64,000 bases of DNA from Psychrobacillus faecigallinarum (GTDB lineage Bacteria > Bacillota > Bacilli > Bacillales_A > Planococcaceae): the NCBI RefSeq assembly GCF_014836595.1, contig NZ_JACSQO010000004.1, forward strand, positions 124,001-188,000, read 5' to 3'. Under the pieces are notes generated by a model. It was not told the DNA's origin. It ran no database searches and saw only the letters and a list, made by a program, of their open reading frames with translations. The translations under genes were made by a program, and so were the position numbers. This document shows, one piece after another, positions 47,950 through 56,739 of this stretch (the first letter of the stretch is position 1; each line of letters begins with the position of its first letter).

Positions 47950-49620
47950 TTGAATACAAAAAATTCTACCGTTTCCGTGTTTGCGCTTGGCGGTATAAAT
48001 GAAATTGGAAAAAACATGTATGTTATTGAATCATACGATGACATTGTAATAATTGACTGTGGAGGTAAATTTCCCGATGAAAGTCTTCCAGGAGTAGATT
48101 TAATCATCCCTGACATCACTTATCTAAAAGAAAACGAGGAAAGAATACGTGGTTTGATCGTCACACACGGGCATGAGGATCATATTGGTGGAATACCTTA
48201 CTTTTTAAAACAGTTGAATGTACCCGTTTATGCCACAAATCTGACGCTCGGTTTGATTGAAATTAAGTTAAAGGAGCATGGAATTCTTCGAGATAGCAAG
48301 CTTTTTATGATAGACGAGGATAATGTCTTAAGGCTGGGTACTATTCGGACAACCTTTTTTCGCACGAGCCACAGCATACCAGATTGCCTTGGTATAGCCT
48401 TTCAAACGCCACTTGGCACAATTGTGCATACAGGAGACTTTAAATTTGATTGGACTCCCGTGGATAAGCAAGCTGCAGATATACATCGTATGGCAGCAAT
48501 TGGTCAGGAGGGAGTACTATTGCTACTTTCAGAAAGTACGAATGCAGAGCGACCTGGCTCTTCCCCGTCGGAAAGGCTAATAGAAGAACATTTGGATGAA
48601 ACCTTTAGAAAGGCAACTCGCAAAATTTTCATTACTACTTTCGCTTCAAACGTACACAGGGTACAGCAAATAGTTGACACTTGCATTAGAAACAACAGAA
48701 AGATTCTTTTACTTGGAAGAAGCATGGTAAATGTAGTTAGGGTAGCGACTCAGCGAGGATATTTAAAAATACCAGAAGGAATGTTGCTAGAGGAAAGCGA
48801 GGTTCCTTCAATGTCACCAGAAGAAGTGGCGATTCTTTGTACAGGTGGACAAGGTGAGCCAATGGCAGCTCTTTCTCGACTAGCCAGCTCTCGGTTCCGT
48901 AAATTAGAAGTTCTCCCAGAAGATACAGTAATCTTTTCTTCTAGCCCTATCCCTGGAAATGAAACGAATGTTACGAGGGTTGTAGACAATCTATTGCGCC
49001 TAGGAGCGAATGTAATATATGGTTCAGGAAGCGCAACAGGGATGCATGTATCTGGCCATGCTTACCAAGAAGAGCTGAAGCTCATGCTGACCTTGATGAA
49101 GCCAAAGTATTTTATCCCTATACATGGTGAATATCGCATGCTGCATATTCACAGAGAGCTCGCTCAGTCCATCGGTGTTAAGCGTTCCAATATATTTTTA
49201 CTGAACAATGGGGATGTTGTCGATATTATTAACGAAAATGAGGTCATACAAACTCGCTCGATAGAGGCCGGTGATGTTTTTGTGGACGGCTCCGGTATAG
49301 GAGATGTAGGAGAAATAATTCTTCGTGACCGCAGGGTTCTTGCTGGAGATGGAATGATTGTTATAGTCGTAAGCCTACAAAAAGGGCTGAAGAAAATATG
49401 GAATGGTCCAGATACTCTTACAAGAGGCTTTGTATATGGACCAGATTCAGAAGAGCTTATTAACTCTATCAATCAAAATGTACGCACTACTGTAGAAAAA
49501 TGGGATAACAATAAAAACCAACGTACCCTCAAAAAGAATATTAAAAACTCCGTAGAAAACTTGATTTACAAACGAACAAAGAAAAAACCGATGATTTTGC
49601 CTATTATTATTGAAATTTAA
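47950..49620 (+). CDS. Ribonuclease J (RNase J1-like)
   Basis: A 556-residue beta-CASP metallo-beta-lactamase ribonuclease. The metal motif is THGHEDHIGG (complete, as in RNase J1; J2 proteins have a degenerate form). Beta-CASP parts are LSESTNAERPG and IPIHGEYRML, and the C-terminus keeps KKPMILPIIIEI. RNase J1 combines 5'-3' exonuclease and endonuclease activity in mRNA decay. The usual rnjA and rnjB neighbours are absent, so this is probably an additional paralogue. The start is TTG. Confidence 0.9.
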   Translation: MNTKNSTVSVFALGGINEIGKNMYVIESYDDIVIIDCGGKFPDESLPGVDLIIPDITYLKENEERIRGLIVTHGHEDHIGGIPYFLKQLNVPVYATNLTLGLIEIKLKEHGILRDSKLFMIDEDNVLRLGTIRTTFFRTSHSIPDCLGIAFQTPLGTIVHTGDFKFDWTPVDKQAADIHRMAAIGQEGVLLLLSESTNAERPGSSPSERLIEEHLDETFRKATRKIFITTFASNVHRVQQIVDTCIRNNRKILLLGRSMVNVVRVATQRGYLKIPEGMLLEESEVPSMSPEEVAILCTGGQGEPMAALSRLASSRFRKLEVLPEDTVIFSSSPIPGNETNVTRVVDNLLRLGANVIYGSGSATGMHVSGHAYQEELKLMLTLMKPKYFIPIHGEYRMLHIHRELAQSIGVKRSNIFLLNNGDVVDIINENEVIQTRSIEAGDVFVDGSGIGDVGEIILRDRRVLAGDGMIVIVVSLQKGLKKIWNGPDTLTRGFVYGPDSEELINSINQNVRTTVEKWDNNKNQRTLKKNIKNSVENLIYKRTKKKPMILPIIIEI

Positions 49621-49623
49621 ACT

Positions 49624-49662
49624 AATCAACGCATCCTAGTAAAAAGGATGCGTTGATTTTTT
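49624..49662 (+). terminator. Terminator of the RNase J gene
   Basis: A perfect 14-bp stem (49624-49637 with 49645-49658) and a T-run. The second TATGACCGGATAG array starts at its end. Confidence 0.93.
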
Positions 49663-49753
49663 ATCGGATAGAATTTTTTATGACCGGATAGGCAAGATTT
49701 ATAACCGTTCAGAGATCTTTTATGACCGGATAAAAAAAATTATGACCGTTCAC
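49662..49753. repeat. Second TATGACCGGATAG array, five units
   Basis: Units begin at 49662 (shortened by three bases), 49679, 49700, 49721 and 49741, with 20-21-base spacing in the intact part. Variants ACCGGATA and ACCGTTCA occur as in the array at 19934. It lies directly behind an intrinsic terminator and before a convergent gene, the same setting as the first array. Confidence 0.88.
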
Positions 49754-49764
49754 CCTATTTGGCA

Positions 49765-50583
49765 TCATCCAAAAGCTACATCTAGAATCATCATAATTGT
49801 AAATCCAATCATCAAGCAAACAGTTGCCAAATCTCCGTTTCCGTATTCCTGTGAACCAGGAATTACCTCCTCCACTACAACAAAAATCATAGCACCAGCT
49901 GCGAATGCAAGAGCAAAAGGTAAGATTGGAGACATAAAGGACACTGCTAAGACACCGATAATTGCAGCAATTGGTTCTACCATTCCAGAGAATTGTCCAT
50001 AAAAGAAGCTCTTTCTACGAGACATCCCCTCTCTTCTTAGAGGCATTGCAACCGCTGCACCCTCAGGAAGGTTCTGAATACCAATTCCGATTGCTAGAGC
50101 TACAGCTGCAGTTAAAGACGCTGAATCGAGACCAGCTGCAACTGCTCCAAAAGCGACACCGACAGCTAGGCCTTCCGGAATATTATGTAAAGTGATTGCA
50201 AAGACAAGCAGTGTACTTCTTCTTTTCCCCTTCGGATTAATCCCTTCGGTTTGATTGGTGTGAGAGGAAGGGTGCATATGGGGGATGATTTTATCTGCGA
50301 TCCAAAGGAAAAATCCACCCAAGAGGAATCCAGCAGCTGCTGGAAACCAAACTGGAAAAGGGCCTTCTTTTGACATCTCTATAGCAGGGGAAAGAAGCGA
50401 CCAAAAGCTTGCTGCAATCATTATTCCGCCAGCAGAGCCAAGCATACCATCCATTAATTTTTGGTTTACTGTCTTTGTTGTAAACACTAGGGAGGCGCCT
50501 AGCGCTGTCATTCCCCAAGTAAACAAAGTTGCTAATAATGCCTGCATAACTGGGCTAAGCGTGGATATGTACGCAATCATCAT
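49765..50583 (-). CDS. ZIP-family metal transporter
   Basis: A 272-residue divalent-metal (zinc) importer of the ZIP family with eight predicted helices. The two metal-pathway helices contain [14 protein letters not shown] and [15 protein letters not shown] histidine-rich cytoplasmic loop ([12 protein letters not shown]) precedes the first of these. The substrate may include zinc, iron or manganese. It runs toward the RNase J gene. Confidence 0.9.
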   Translation of the reverse strand: MMIAYISTLSPVMQALLATLFTWGMTALGASLVFTTKTVNQKLMDGMLGSAGGIMIAASFWSLLSPAIEMSKEGPFPVWFPAAAGFLLGGFFLWIADKIIPHMHPSSHTNQTEGINPKGKRRSTLLVFAITLHNIPEGLAVGVAFGAVAAGLDSASLTAAVALAIGIGIQNLPEGAAVAMPLRREGMSRRKSFFYGQFSGMVEPIAAIIGVLAVSFMSPILPFALAFAAGAMIFVVVEEVIPGSQEYGNGDLATVCLMIGFTIMMILDVAFG

Positions 50584-50683
50584 TTCCTGTCCCTTCTTTG
50601 TCTTCTTTTATTATCACTATATGATTTTGTAGAGAATTTAATAATAAAGAAATTAAACGGTACCAACCTGGTTATTTAAATCA

Positions 50684-51226
50684 TTATTTCTTCCAATCGG
50701 CTGCTAGCATGCCGTAGACCTCATGATCGACATAATGGTCGTATAGCCACTCTGATTGACGAATAGTTCCCTCATGGGTAAACCCAAGTCTTTCAGGAAT
50801 TGCTCTGCTTTTCTTATTCTCAACCGCAGCTCGGATTTCTACACGATTTAATCCTAAATCGATTAATGCATAATCTACAAATGCCTTTACTGATTTAGTC
50901 ATTAGACCATAGCCAACAAAGGCATCGCCCAACCAATATCCAATGCTCGTAGATTTGTTGTTCCAGTCAATTTTATGAAAACCAATTATACCAGCAAGAT
51001 TGTCTTCATACCAAATCCCTGCTTGGATTCCATTATTTTCACTAAACTGTTTCATAGTAGATTTGATGAAATTCTCCGTGTCAGAAACAGTTTTTGTAAA
51101 ATCAATAAAAGGTAACCATTCCTTTAATGTATCCTTGGACATGATAGTCAAATCGAACACTTGTTCCGAGTCCCGTAAATCTAGCATTTTTAGTTTAGTT
51201 TTTTCGTCAATATTAAATGTAAACAT
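50684..51226 (-). CDS. YdaF-like RimJ/RimL-type acetyltransferase
   Basis: A 180-residue GNAT protein, very like B. subtilis YdaF in outline: MFTFNIDEKTKLKMLDLRDSEQ start, NGIQAGIWYEDNLAGIIGFHKID, IGYWLGDAFVGYGLMTKSVKA (acetyl-CoA loop), and LNRVEIRAAVENKKSRAIPERLGF, each quoted in part. The natural substrate is unknown; the RimL group acetylates ribosomal proteins. The ATG has a GGGAG-type site. Confidence 0.82.
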   Translation of the reverse strand: MFTFNIDEKTKLKMLDLRDSEQVFDLTIMSKDTLKEWLPFIDFTKTVSDTENFIKSTMKQFSENNGIQAGIWYEDNLAGIIGFHKIDWNNKSTSIGYWLGDAFVGYGLMTKSVKAFVDYALIDLGLNRVEIRAAVENKKSRAIPERLGFTHEGTIRQSEWLYDHYVDHEVYGMLAADWKK

Positions 51227-51313
51227 AGTATATCTCCCTCCTTATAGAGCATTATAAATTAACTTTACAATAATGGAAATATTTTATTTGTTTACATAAT
51301 AATATTATCAAAC

Positions 51314-51356
51314 ATAAAAATGGTTATCCAAATTATTCGGATAACCATTTTACTTT
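51314..51356 (-). terminator. Terminator of the maltodextrin operon
   Basis: AAAATGGTTATCC pairs with GGATAACCATTTT around a nine-base loop. It lies just beyond the end of the regulator gene, with T residues on the reverse strand. Confidence 0.85.
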
Positions 51357-51369
51357 TTAAAATGGACTA

Positions 51370-52413
51370 CTATCTTTCGAAAACGTTTTTTTGTGACACT
51401 GCACATGAGTTACGAACTACTAGTTGATGCGGAATGATAATACGCTTTACTGGTTCATTTTCATTCTCCAACACCTGAATCAGGCTTCTGGCTGCCTGAT
51501 ATCCTAATTCAACTATGTTGATATTAATGGATGTTAGAGGTGGACGAGACATTTCCGCAAACAAAGCATTATTGAAGCTTATAATGGAAACCTGACTCGG
51601 AATGTCAATTGCCATTTCTGTAAGAGAGTTTACAACTCCTAGCGCTATCAAGTCATCTGTAACGATTAACGCTGTAGGAGAAATGGTACCCGAGAAAAGT
51701 TTACTTACTGCTTTCTGGCCACCCTCTCTTAGAAATTGTTCAGAATGTATAATATAATCTTCTTGCAAAGATATATCATTTTCTTGCAGAGCTGCCTTAT
51801 AGCCATGGAGTCTGTCCAAAGTTACTGTGAGGTTAGGACTGCCCCCGATAAAGCCGATATTCTCATGTCCAAGACCGATAAGGTACTCTGTTGCCTCTTT
51901 CGCTGCTAGGAAGTTATCATTATCTACATGAGTGATTTTTGCCACATGCTCATAAGGCTTCCCAATCATTACAAATGGAAAGTTTCTAGATCTCAAATAG
52001 TTTAAGATATCGTCATTGATTCGAGAGTAAAGGAGTATAATTCCATCCACTCTACCCCCCTGAACCATCTGCACTACACCATTGAATAGTTCTTCCTCAG
52101 TCGTTCCAGTAGTCATCTGAAGTGCATAATGCTTTTCATGCACTCCTTCACTTAATCCGTGCATAACCTCAGCAAAGAATGGGTTTTGAAAGAATGCACC
52201 AGTCGATGGAGGCAATACTAGACCGATTACCTTTGTCGATTGGCTAGCAAGACTACGTGCAATAAAATTAGGATGATATCCTAGCTGCTCCATTGCTTCT
52301 CTAACACACTTCTTTGTCTTCTCACTAATCCGGGGATTATTGGCAATTACCCGAGAGACGGTTGAGGGAGCGACATTTGCTAATTTTGCTACATCTTTAA
52401 TCGTAATTGCCAC
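51370..52413 (-). CDS. LacI-family repressor, MalR-like
   Basis: A 347-residue LacI/GalR regulator. The N-terminal helix-turn-helix is ITIKDVAKLANVAPSTVSRVI, followed by the hinge RSLASQSTKVIGLV and a sugar-binding domain. As the last gene of the mal operon it is the likely maltodextrin-responsive repressor, acting with or beside CcpA on the LacI-type sites at 59489-59636. About 135 bases separate it from the glucosidase gene. Confidence 0.9.
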   Translation of the reverse strand: MAITIKDVAKLANVAPSTVSRVIANNPRISEKTKKCVREAMEQLGYHPNFIARSLASQSTKVIGLVLPPSTGAFFQNPFFAEVMHGLSEGVHEKHYALQMTTGTTEEELFNGVVQMVQGGRVDGIILLYSRINDDILNYLRSRNFPFVMIGKPYEHVAKITHVDNDNFLAAKEATEYLIGLGHENIGFIGGSPNLTVTLDRLHGYKAALQENDISLQEDYIIHSEQFLREGGQKAVSKLFSGTISPTALIVTDDLIALGVVNSLTEMAIDIPSQVSIISFNNALFAEMSRPPLTSININIVELGYQAARSLIQVLENENEPVKRIIIPHQLVVRNSCAVSQKNVFER

Positions 52414-52548
52414 AGGATATCACCACTCTTTTTCTGTTTTCATAATGTTTCTGTAAAATATAATTATATAGATAAGTGTTATTATTAACTAGCCCAATTA
52501 AGTCATATGACCAATTGTTAGTGACTGTATCTATTCATCAGAGCTTTC

Positions 52549-54213
52549 TTACTTTGACAAATATATTCTCGTTTCGTATGGCTTTAATATCACTTTCTCT
52601 GTTAGTGAATCAGGTGTTTTTTTATAATTGCTTAACATAAGATGGTAATCCTTTTGCTCCAACTCGTGTAGATTAACTTCTACCGTTTTGTTACGGAAGT
52701 TGCATAGGACAACTGCTGTCTTTTCATTCAGACAACGTTTATAGATATATACATCTGGGTCATTTTCTAATAATAGATCATAAGAGCCATATACAAAAAC
52801 TTCATTTTCCTTGCGAAGCTTAATCATATTTTTAAAGAAGTGATAGATGGAATTCTCATCCTTAAGCTGAGCCTGTACATTAATATTAGAATAGTTTGGG
52901 TTAACGTTCATCCATGGAGTACCACTTGTAAATCCAGCATTCTCAGAATTATCCCATTGCATTGGAGTTCGTGAGTTGTCCCTTCCGTTTGTCCAAATGG
53001 TTTCCATTACTTCCAAATGAGGACGACCTTTTGCAATTTCGATCTCATAAAAATTTTGCATACCGATATCGTCATAATCTTCTATAGAAGGGAACTGAAC
53101 ATTCGTCATACCAATTTCTTGGCCCTGATAGATAAAAGGTGTACCCTGCATTAAGAAATAACAAGCACCCAGCATTTTTGCACTTTCATTCCAATATTCC
53201 TGGTCATTTCCCCAGCTAGAAACACTTCTTGTTTGGTCATGGTTTTCTAGAAAGAGTGCATTCCAACCTCTTTCGTGAAGTCCCTTTTGCCATTTTGTTA
53301 GTGTTTTTTTAAGTCCGAGCACATCAACAGTCTTATTTTTATCCTTATTCCAAAGTCCAAGGTGTTCAAACTGAAAAATCATATCAAACTTCCCGTTTGT
53401 CTCACCAACCCATTCGTCTGCCTCGTCTATACCAACGCCATTAGCTTCTCCGACCGTCATAATATCATATTTTGCGAACGTTTCTTCTTTTAATTCGCTT
53501 AGGAATGTCTGTATACCTGGTTGGTTAGTATGCATGTCAAATGAGGAAACGTACTGATTGCCTTCTGGATTTGGCATATCAGGAAAACCCTCACGTTTTT
53601 TAATATGACTGATAGCGTCTACACGAAAACCATCGATTCCTTTGTCCAACCACCAATTGACCATCTTATGTAATGCTATTCTTACTTCTTTGTTTTCCCA
53701 ATTTAAGTCTGGTTGTTTAATGGCAAAAAGGTGCATATAATACTGCGCTGTCGCTGTATCGTATTCCCAAGCACTACCAGAAAAAATACTCTCCCAATTG
53801 TTTGGCGGCTCAGTACCTTTACCGTCTCTCCATATATACCAATCTCTTTTTGGGTTATCTATAGAAGAACGTGATTCAACAAACCAAGGATGCTCGTCAC
53901 TTGTATGATTAATAACAAGATCTAGAATAAGTTTCATGTCACGGGCATGAGTTTCTGCCAATAACTCATCAAAATCCTTCATGTCTCCATACTGCTCTGA
54001 AATACCTTGGTAATCACTTATATCGTAACCATTATCGGCATTTGGAGATTTGTAAAATGGAGATACCCATATTACGTCTATACCTAAATCCTTCAAGTAA
54101 TCTAGTTTTGAGATTACTCCACGCAGATCACCTATTCCGTCCCCGTTACTATCCATAAAGCTTCTAGGGTATACCTGATAGCTGACTGCTTCTTTCCACC
54201 AATTTCTCTTCAT
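52549..54213 (-). CDS. malL: Oligo-1,6-/alpha-glucosidase (GH13)
   Basis: A roughly 554-residue cytoplasmic GH13_31-type alpha-glucosidase. The catalytic residues lie in GFRVDAISHI (Asp), TVGEANG (Glu) and LENHDQTR (Asp). The start MKRNWWKEAVSYQVYPRSF is typical, placed at 54213 after GAGAGGAG; a longer frame to 54264 is not supported. It releases glucose from isomaltose, maltose or branched oligosaccharides imported by the adjacent ABC system. Confidence 0.92.
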   Translation of the reverse strand: MKRNWWKEAVSYQVYPRSFMDSNGDGIGDLRGVISKLDYLKDLGIDVIWVSPFYKSPNADNGYDISDYQGISEQYGDMKDFDELLAETHARDMKLILDLVINHTSDEHPWFVESRSSIDNPKRDWYIWRDGKGTEPPNNWESIFSGSAWEYDTATAQYYMHLFAIKQPDLNWENKEVRIALHKMVNWWLDKGIDGFRVDAISHIKKREGFPDMPNPEGNQYVSSFDMHTNQPGIQTFLSELKEETFAKYDIMTVGEANGVGIDEADEWVGETNGKFDMIFQFEHLGLWNKDKNKTVDVLGLKKTLTKWQKGLHERGWNALFLENHDQTRSVSSWGNDQEYWNESAKMLGACYFLMQGTPFIYQGQEIGMTNVQFPSIEDYDDIGMQNFYEIEIAKGRPHLEVMETIWTNGRDNSRTPMQWDNSENAGFTSGTPWMNVNPNYSNINVQAQLKDENSIYHFFKNMIKLRKENEVFVYGSYDLLLENDPDVYIYKRCLNEKTAVVLCNFRNKTVEVNLHELEQKDYHLMLSNYKKTPDSLTEKVILKPYETRIYLSK

Positions 54214-54271
54214 GTAATGAAAAACTCCTCTCGCTTGAACTTTTTTAAGTATATGTAGCCACAACCAATCG

Positions 54272-54308
54272 GCTATCCGAGTGATAGCATCATGCTATCC
54301 GCGGTATA
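54272..54308 (-). repeat. Possible two-unit degenerate copy of the TATGACCGGATAG family
   Basis: On the reverse strand TATACCGCGGATAGC (54294-54308) is followed 22 bases on by TATCACTCGGATAGC (54272-54286). Both keep TAT plus CGGATAGC with one extra base between. It lies in the 110-base gap between the amylase and glucosidase genes. The segments also form a GATAGCAT/ATGCTATC palindrome (54283-54299). Confidence 0.45.
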
Positions 54309-54327
54309 CAGAGAGGGTTAGCATAAA

Positions 54328-55866
54328 CTAAAATACTGATCGTTTTTTAACTTCTCTAATTCCCAATGTGAGAATTAATATAAATGAACCTAATACGGCT
54401 GAAGATAAGACTATAAACAACCAGTTAGTGTCGGCTTTCTCCGTTAGCTCGTATATTTCTGATTGACCGCTTTCTATATTAATCGTGTACTGGTTGCCGT
54501 TGGATTTAATTACAGAGTCCGACAGCAAGCTCATTAATCTTTTTCCATTTTCCAGCTTTCCCTCTAGAACGACCCTTTGTTGCTCTGAAGTGTTATTAAT
54601 AGCCACCACAATTGTTTCTTCTTCATACACTCTAGAATATATAGCTATTCCTTCATCCTCGTGAAGGACCTCCATTTTTCCTCTTGTAAGGGAAAGATGT
54701 TCTGTCCTTAACGACCCAAGTTTGGAAATATAGTCAACTAAATTGTTTTCACTATCAAATTGCATCATTCTTCGATTGTCAGGGTCATTTCCGCCATCCA
54801 TCGCTATTTCAGTCCCATAATAAATTATCGGTATACCAGGAGCGGTGTACAAATAAGTAAGACTCTTCTTGAGTTGAGATTTAGGCTCTTCTTTTTGGTT
54901 AAGTACCAAATTACTAAATCTAGTCATGTCATGGTTATCAATAAATTGGCCGAGAAAATTGGAACGATTAAATAATTTTTCGTTTCTTTCGACGTTTGAA
55001 AATAACCAGCCAAGTGATTGGTTAGATTTCTCAAAAGCTGTACGAAGGCTATCATTTTGAGAAAAATCAAAAAAGCCATCAATCCCTGTTTCTTCATATT
55101 CAGCAATTACATTTGGATTATCATGCCATACCTCACCTATAAGATAAAAGTTCTCCTTTTCAGCTTTAATAGCACTGGAGAAATCGAACCAATATTCCTT
55201 AGGTACATGCTTAACTGTATCTAAACGATAACCGTCTATATCGGTTTCCTTGATCCACCACTTTGCAGCTTCTATCAAGTAGGCAGCTACTTCTGGATTA
55301 CTTTGATTTAAATCAGGGAGGTCATACAACCATCCGTTCTCAACTTCAGCTTGGTCATTCCAATTAGAAATTGGCTGATTTGGATGAAACCACTCTTCCT
55401 TAGAGGGATCATTTAGCCATTCATGATTCGGTCCAACATGATTCACAACAAAATCTAAGATAATCTTTAAGTCTCTTTCATGAGCTTCTTGTACTAACGC
55501 TTTAAATTCTTCCATTGTACCGAAGTACTCGTTAGTTTTATAATAATCTTTTGTCCAATATCCATGGTACCCTTTTGGAGTGTTCTCGAAGATGGGTGTC
55601 AGCCAAATAGCTGTAAAACCCATTTCTTTTATATAATCTAGCTTATCCATTATTCCTTTAAAATCCCCACCATGATAGGCATAAGGATCATCTAGGTTAG
55701 CGTCCTTATCATTTGAAGTGTCACCATTATTAAATCTGTCCACCATAATCATATAGACAGCCTCATCCTGCATTGTAGTATCTACATTAGCAGAAGCATG
55801 ATAGGGATTGAAGCTAACTAAAAGCACTAGCAATATTAGTAATTGTAAACACCTTTTTATAGTCAT
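54328..55866 (-). CDS. Exported, membrane-anchored alpha-amylase (GH13)
   Basis: A 512-residue GH13 amylase with a signal peptide (~1-26, ending ASA). Catalytic motifs are GYRLDTVKHV (Asp), LIGEVWH (Glu) and FIDNHDMTRF (Asp). The last ~35 residues form a membrane helix (WLFIVLSSAVLGSFILILTLG) with a basic end (REVKKRSVF), so the enzyme should stay anchored outside the cell. It would degrade starch or large dextrins into oligomers for the ABC importer. The start follows GGCGGGGG. Confidence 0.9.
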   Translation of the reverse strand: MTIKRCLQLLILLVLLVSFNPYHASANVDTTMQDEAVYMIMVDRFNNGDTSNDKDANLDDPYAYHGGDFKGIMDKLDYIKEMGFTAIWLTPIFENTPKGYHGYWTKDYYKTNEYFGTMEEFKALVQEAHERDLKIILDFVVNHVGPNHEWLNDPSKEEWFHPNQPISNWNDQAEVENGWLYDLPDLNQSNPEVAAYLIEAAKWWIKETDIDGYRLDTVKHVPKEYWFDFSSAIKAEKENFYLIGEVWHDNPNVIAEYEETGIDGFFDFSQNDSLRTAFEKSNQSLGWLFSNVERNEKLFNRSNFLGQFIDNHDMTRFSNLVLNQKEEPKSQLKKSLTYLYTAPGIPIIYYGTEIAMDGGNDPDNRRMMQFDSENNLVDYISKLGSLRTEHLSLTRGKMEVLHEDEGIAIYSRVYEEETIVVAINNTSEQQRVVLEGKLENGKRLMSLLSDSVIKSNGNQYTINIESGQSEIYELTEKADTNWLFIVLSSAVLGSFILILTLGIREVKKRSVF

Positions 55867-55895
55867 ACACCCCCGCCAATTTCCATGAACTATTG

Positions 55896-56738
55896 TCAGC
55901 CTTTTGTTCCACCAGCAGTTAATCCAGAGATAAAATACTTTTGGAAAGTTAAGAACAAAATTGTTATAGGAATTGCGATTAAAACGGAACCAGCTGCAAA
56001 TGTCGTAAACTCATTACCAAATTGCTTAGATACTAATTCATACAGTCCTACGCCCATCGTAAATTTTTCCTCGGAGCGTAGCATTACACGAGCAAGTATA
56101 AAGTCTCCGAACGGTGCTATAAAGGAGAACAAAGCAACTACGGCAATAATTGGCTTAGCTAATGGCATAATGATTTGCCAGAATATACGAAGGTGACTTG
56201 CGCCGTCCATCCTTGCAGATTCATCAAGCTCTTTAGGGATAGTATCTAAATATCCCTTCATAAGCCATGTATTCATAGGGATTTGCCCACCTGTATAAAT
56301 TAGGATTAATCCTAAATGAGTATCTAAAAGTTCTGTTCTTTGTGCAAGAACAAAAATTGCTATAAGAGCTGCAAAGTTAGGGATCATTTGAAGTACTAAG
56401 AACGTTAATAGTCCATTCTTACGGCCGACAAATCGGTATCTAGAGAAGGCGTATGCAGTTAGAGATACACTAATTACAGCTAAAGCCATTGTGATCAAGC
56501 TAATTTTCATTGAGTTGATATACCAAAGTACATAGTTAGAGTTTTCCATATCGAACAGGTCTAAGTAATGTTTAAAAGTCGGATTTTCAGGAAACATGGT
56601 AGATCCCGAAAGACTTTGACCCGGATTGAGTGATGAACCAATAACCCAAAGAAGTGGATAAATAACAACTACAGCAGCTACCAGGAGAATAAAGTATGAA
56701 AGTGTCAGTCTGATGATTTTTTCAGTCTTCATATTCAT
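55896..56738 (-). CDS. mdxG: Maltodextrin ABC transporter permease (MalG/MdxG type)
   Basis: A 280-residue binding-protein-dependent permease with six helices. The EAA loop is ELDESARMDGASHLRIFWQIIMPLAKP, quoted in part as ESARMDGASHLRIFWQ. The C-terminal FQKYFISGLTAGGTKG is diagnostic for MalG. The start lies beside the malF stop, with GAGGAGG inside malF. No ATPase gene is in the locus; a shared MsmX-type ATPase elsewhere is expected, as in B. subtilis. Confidence 0.93.
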   Translation of the reverse strand: MNMKTEKIIRLTLSYFILLVAAVVVIYPLLWVIGSSLNPGQSLSGSTMFPENPTFKHYLDLFDMENSNYVLWYINSMKISLITMALAVISVSLTAYAFSRYRFVGRKNGLLTFLVLQMIPNFAALIAIFVLAQRTELLDTHLGLILIYTGGQIPMNTWLMKGYLDTIPKELDESARMDGASHLRIFWQIIMPLAKPIIAVVALFSFIAPFGDFILARVMLRSEEKFTMGVGLYELVSKQFGNEFTTFAAGSVLIAIPITILFLTFQKYFISGLTAGGTKG

Positions 56739-56739
56739 A

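Noticed and set aside
50285..50632. 115-codon frame opposite the ZIP transporter
   Set aside because: Antisense shadow with proline/isoleucine-rich unnatural composition.
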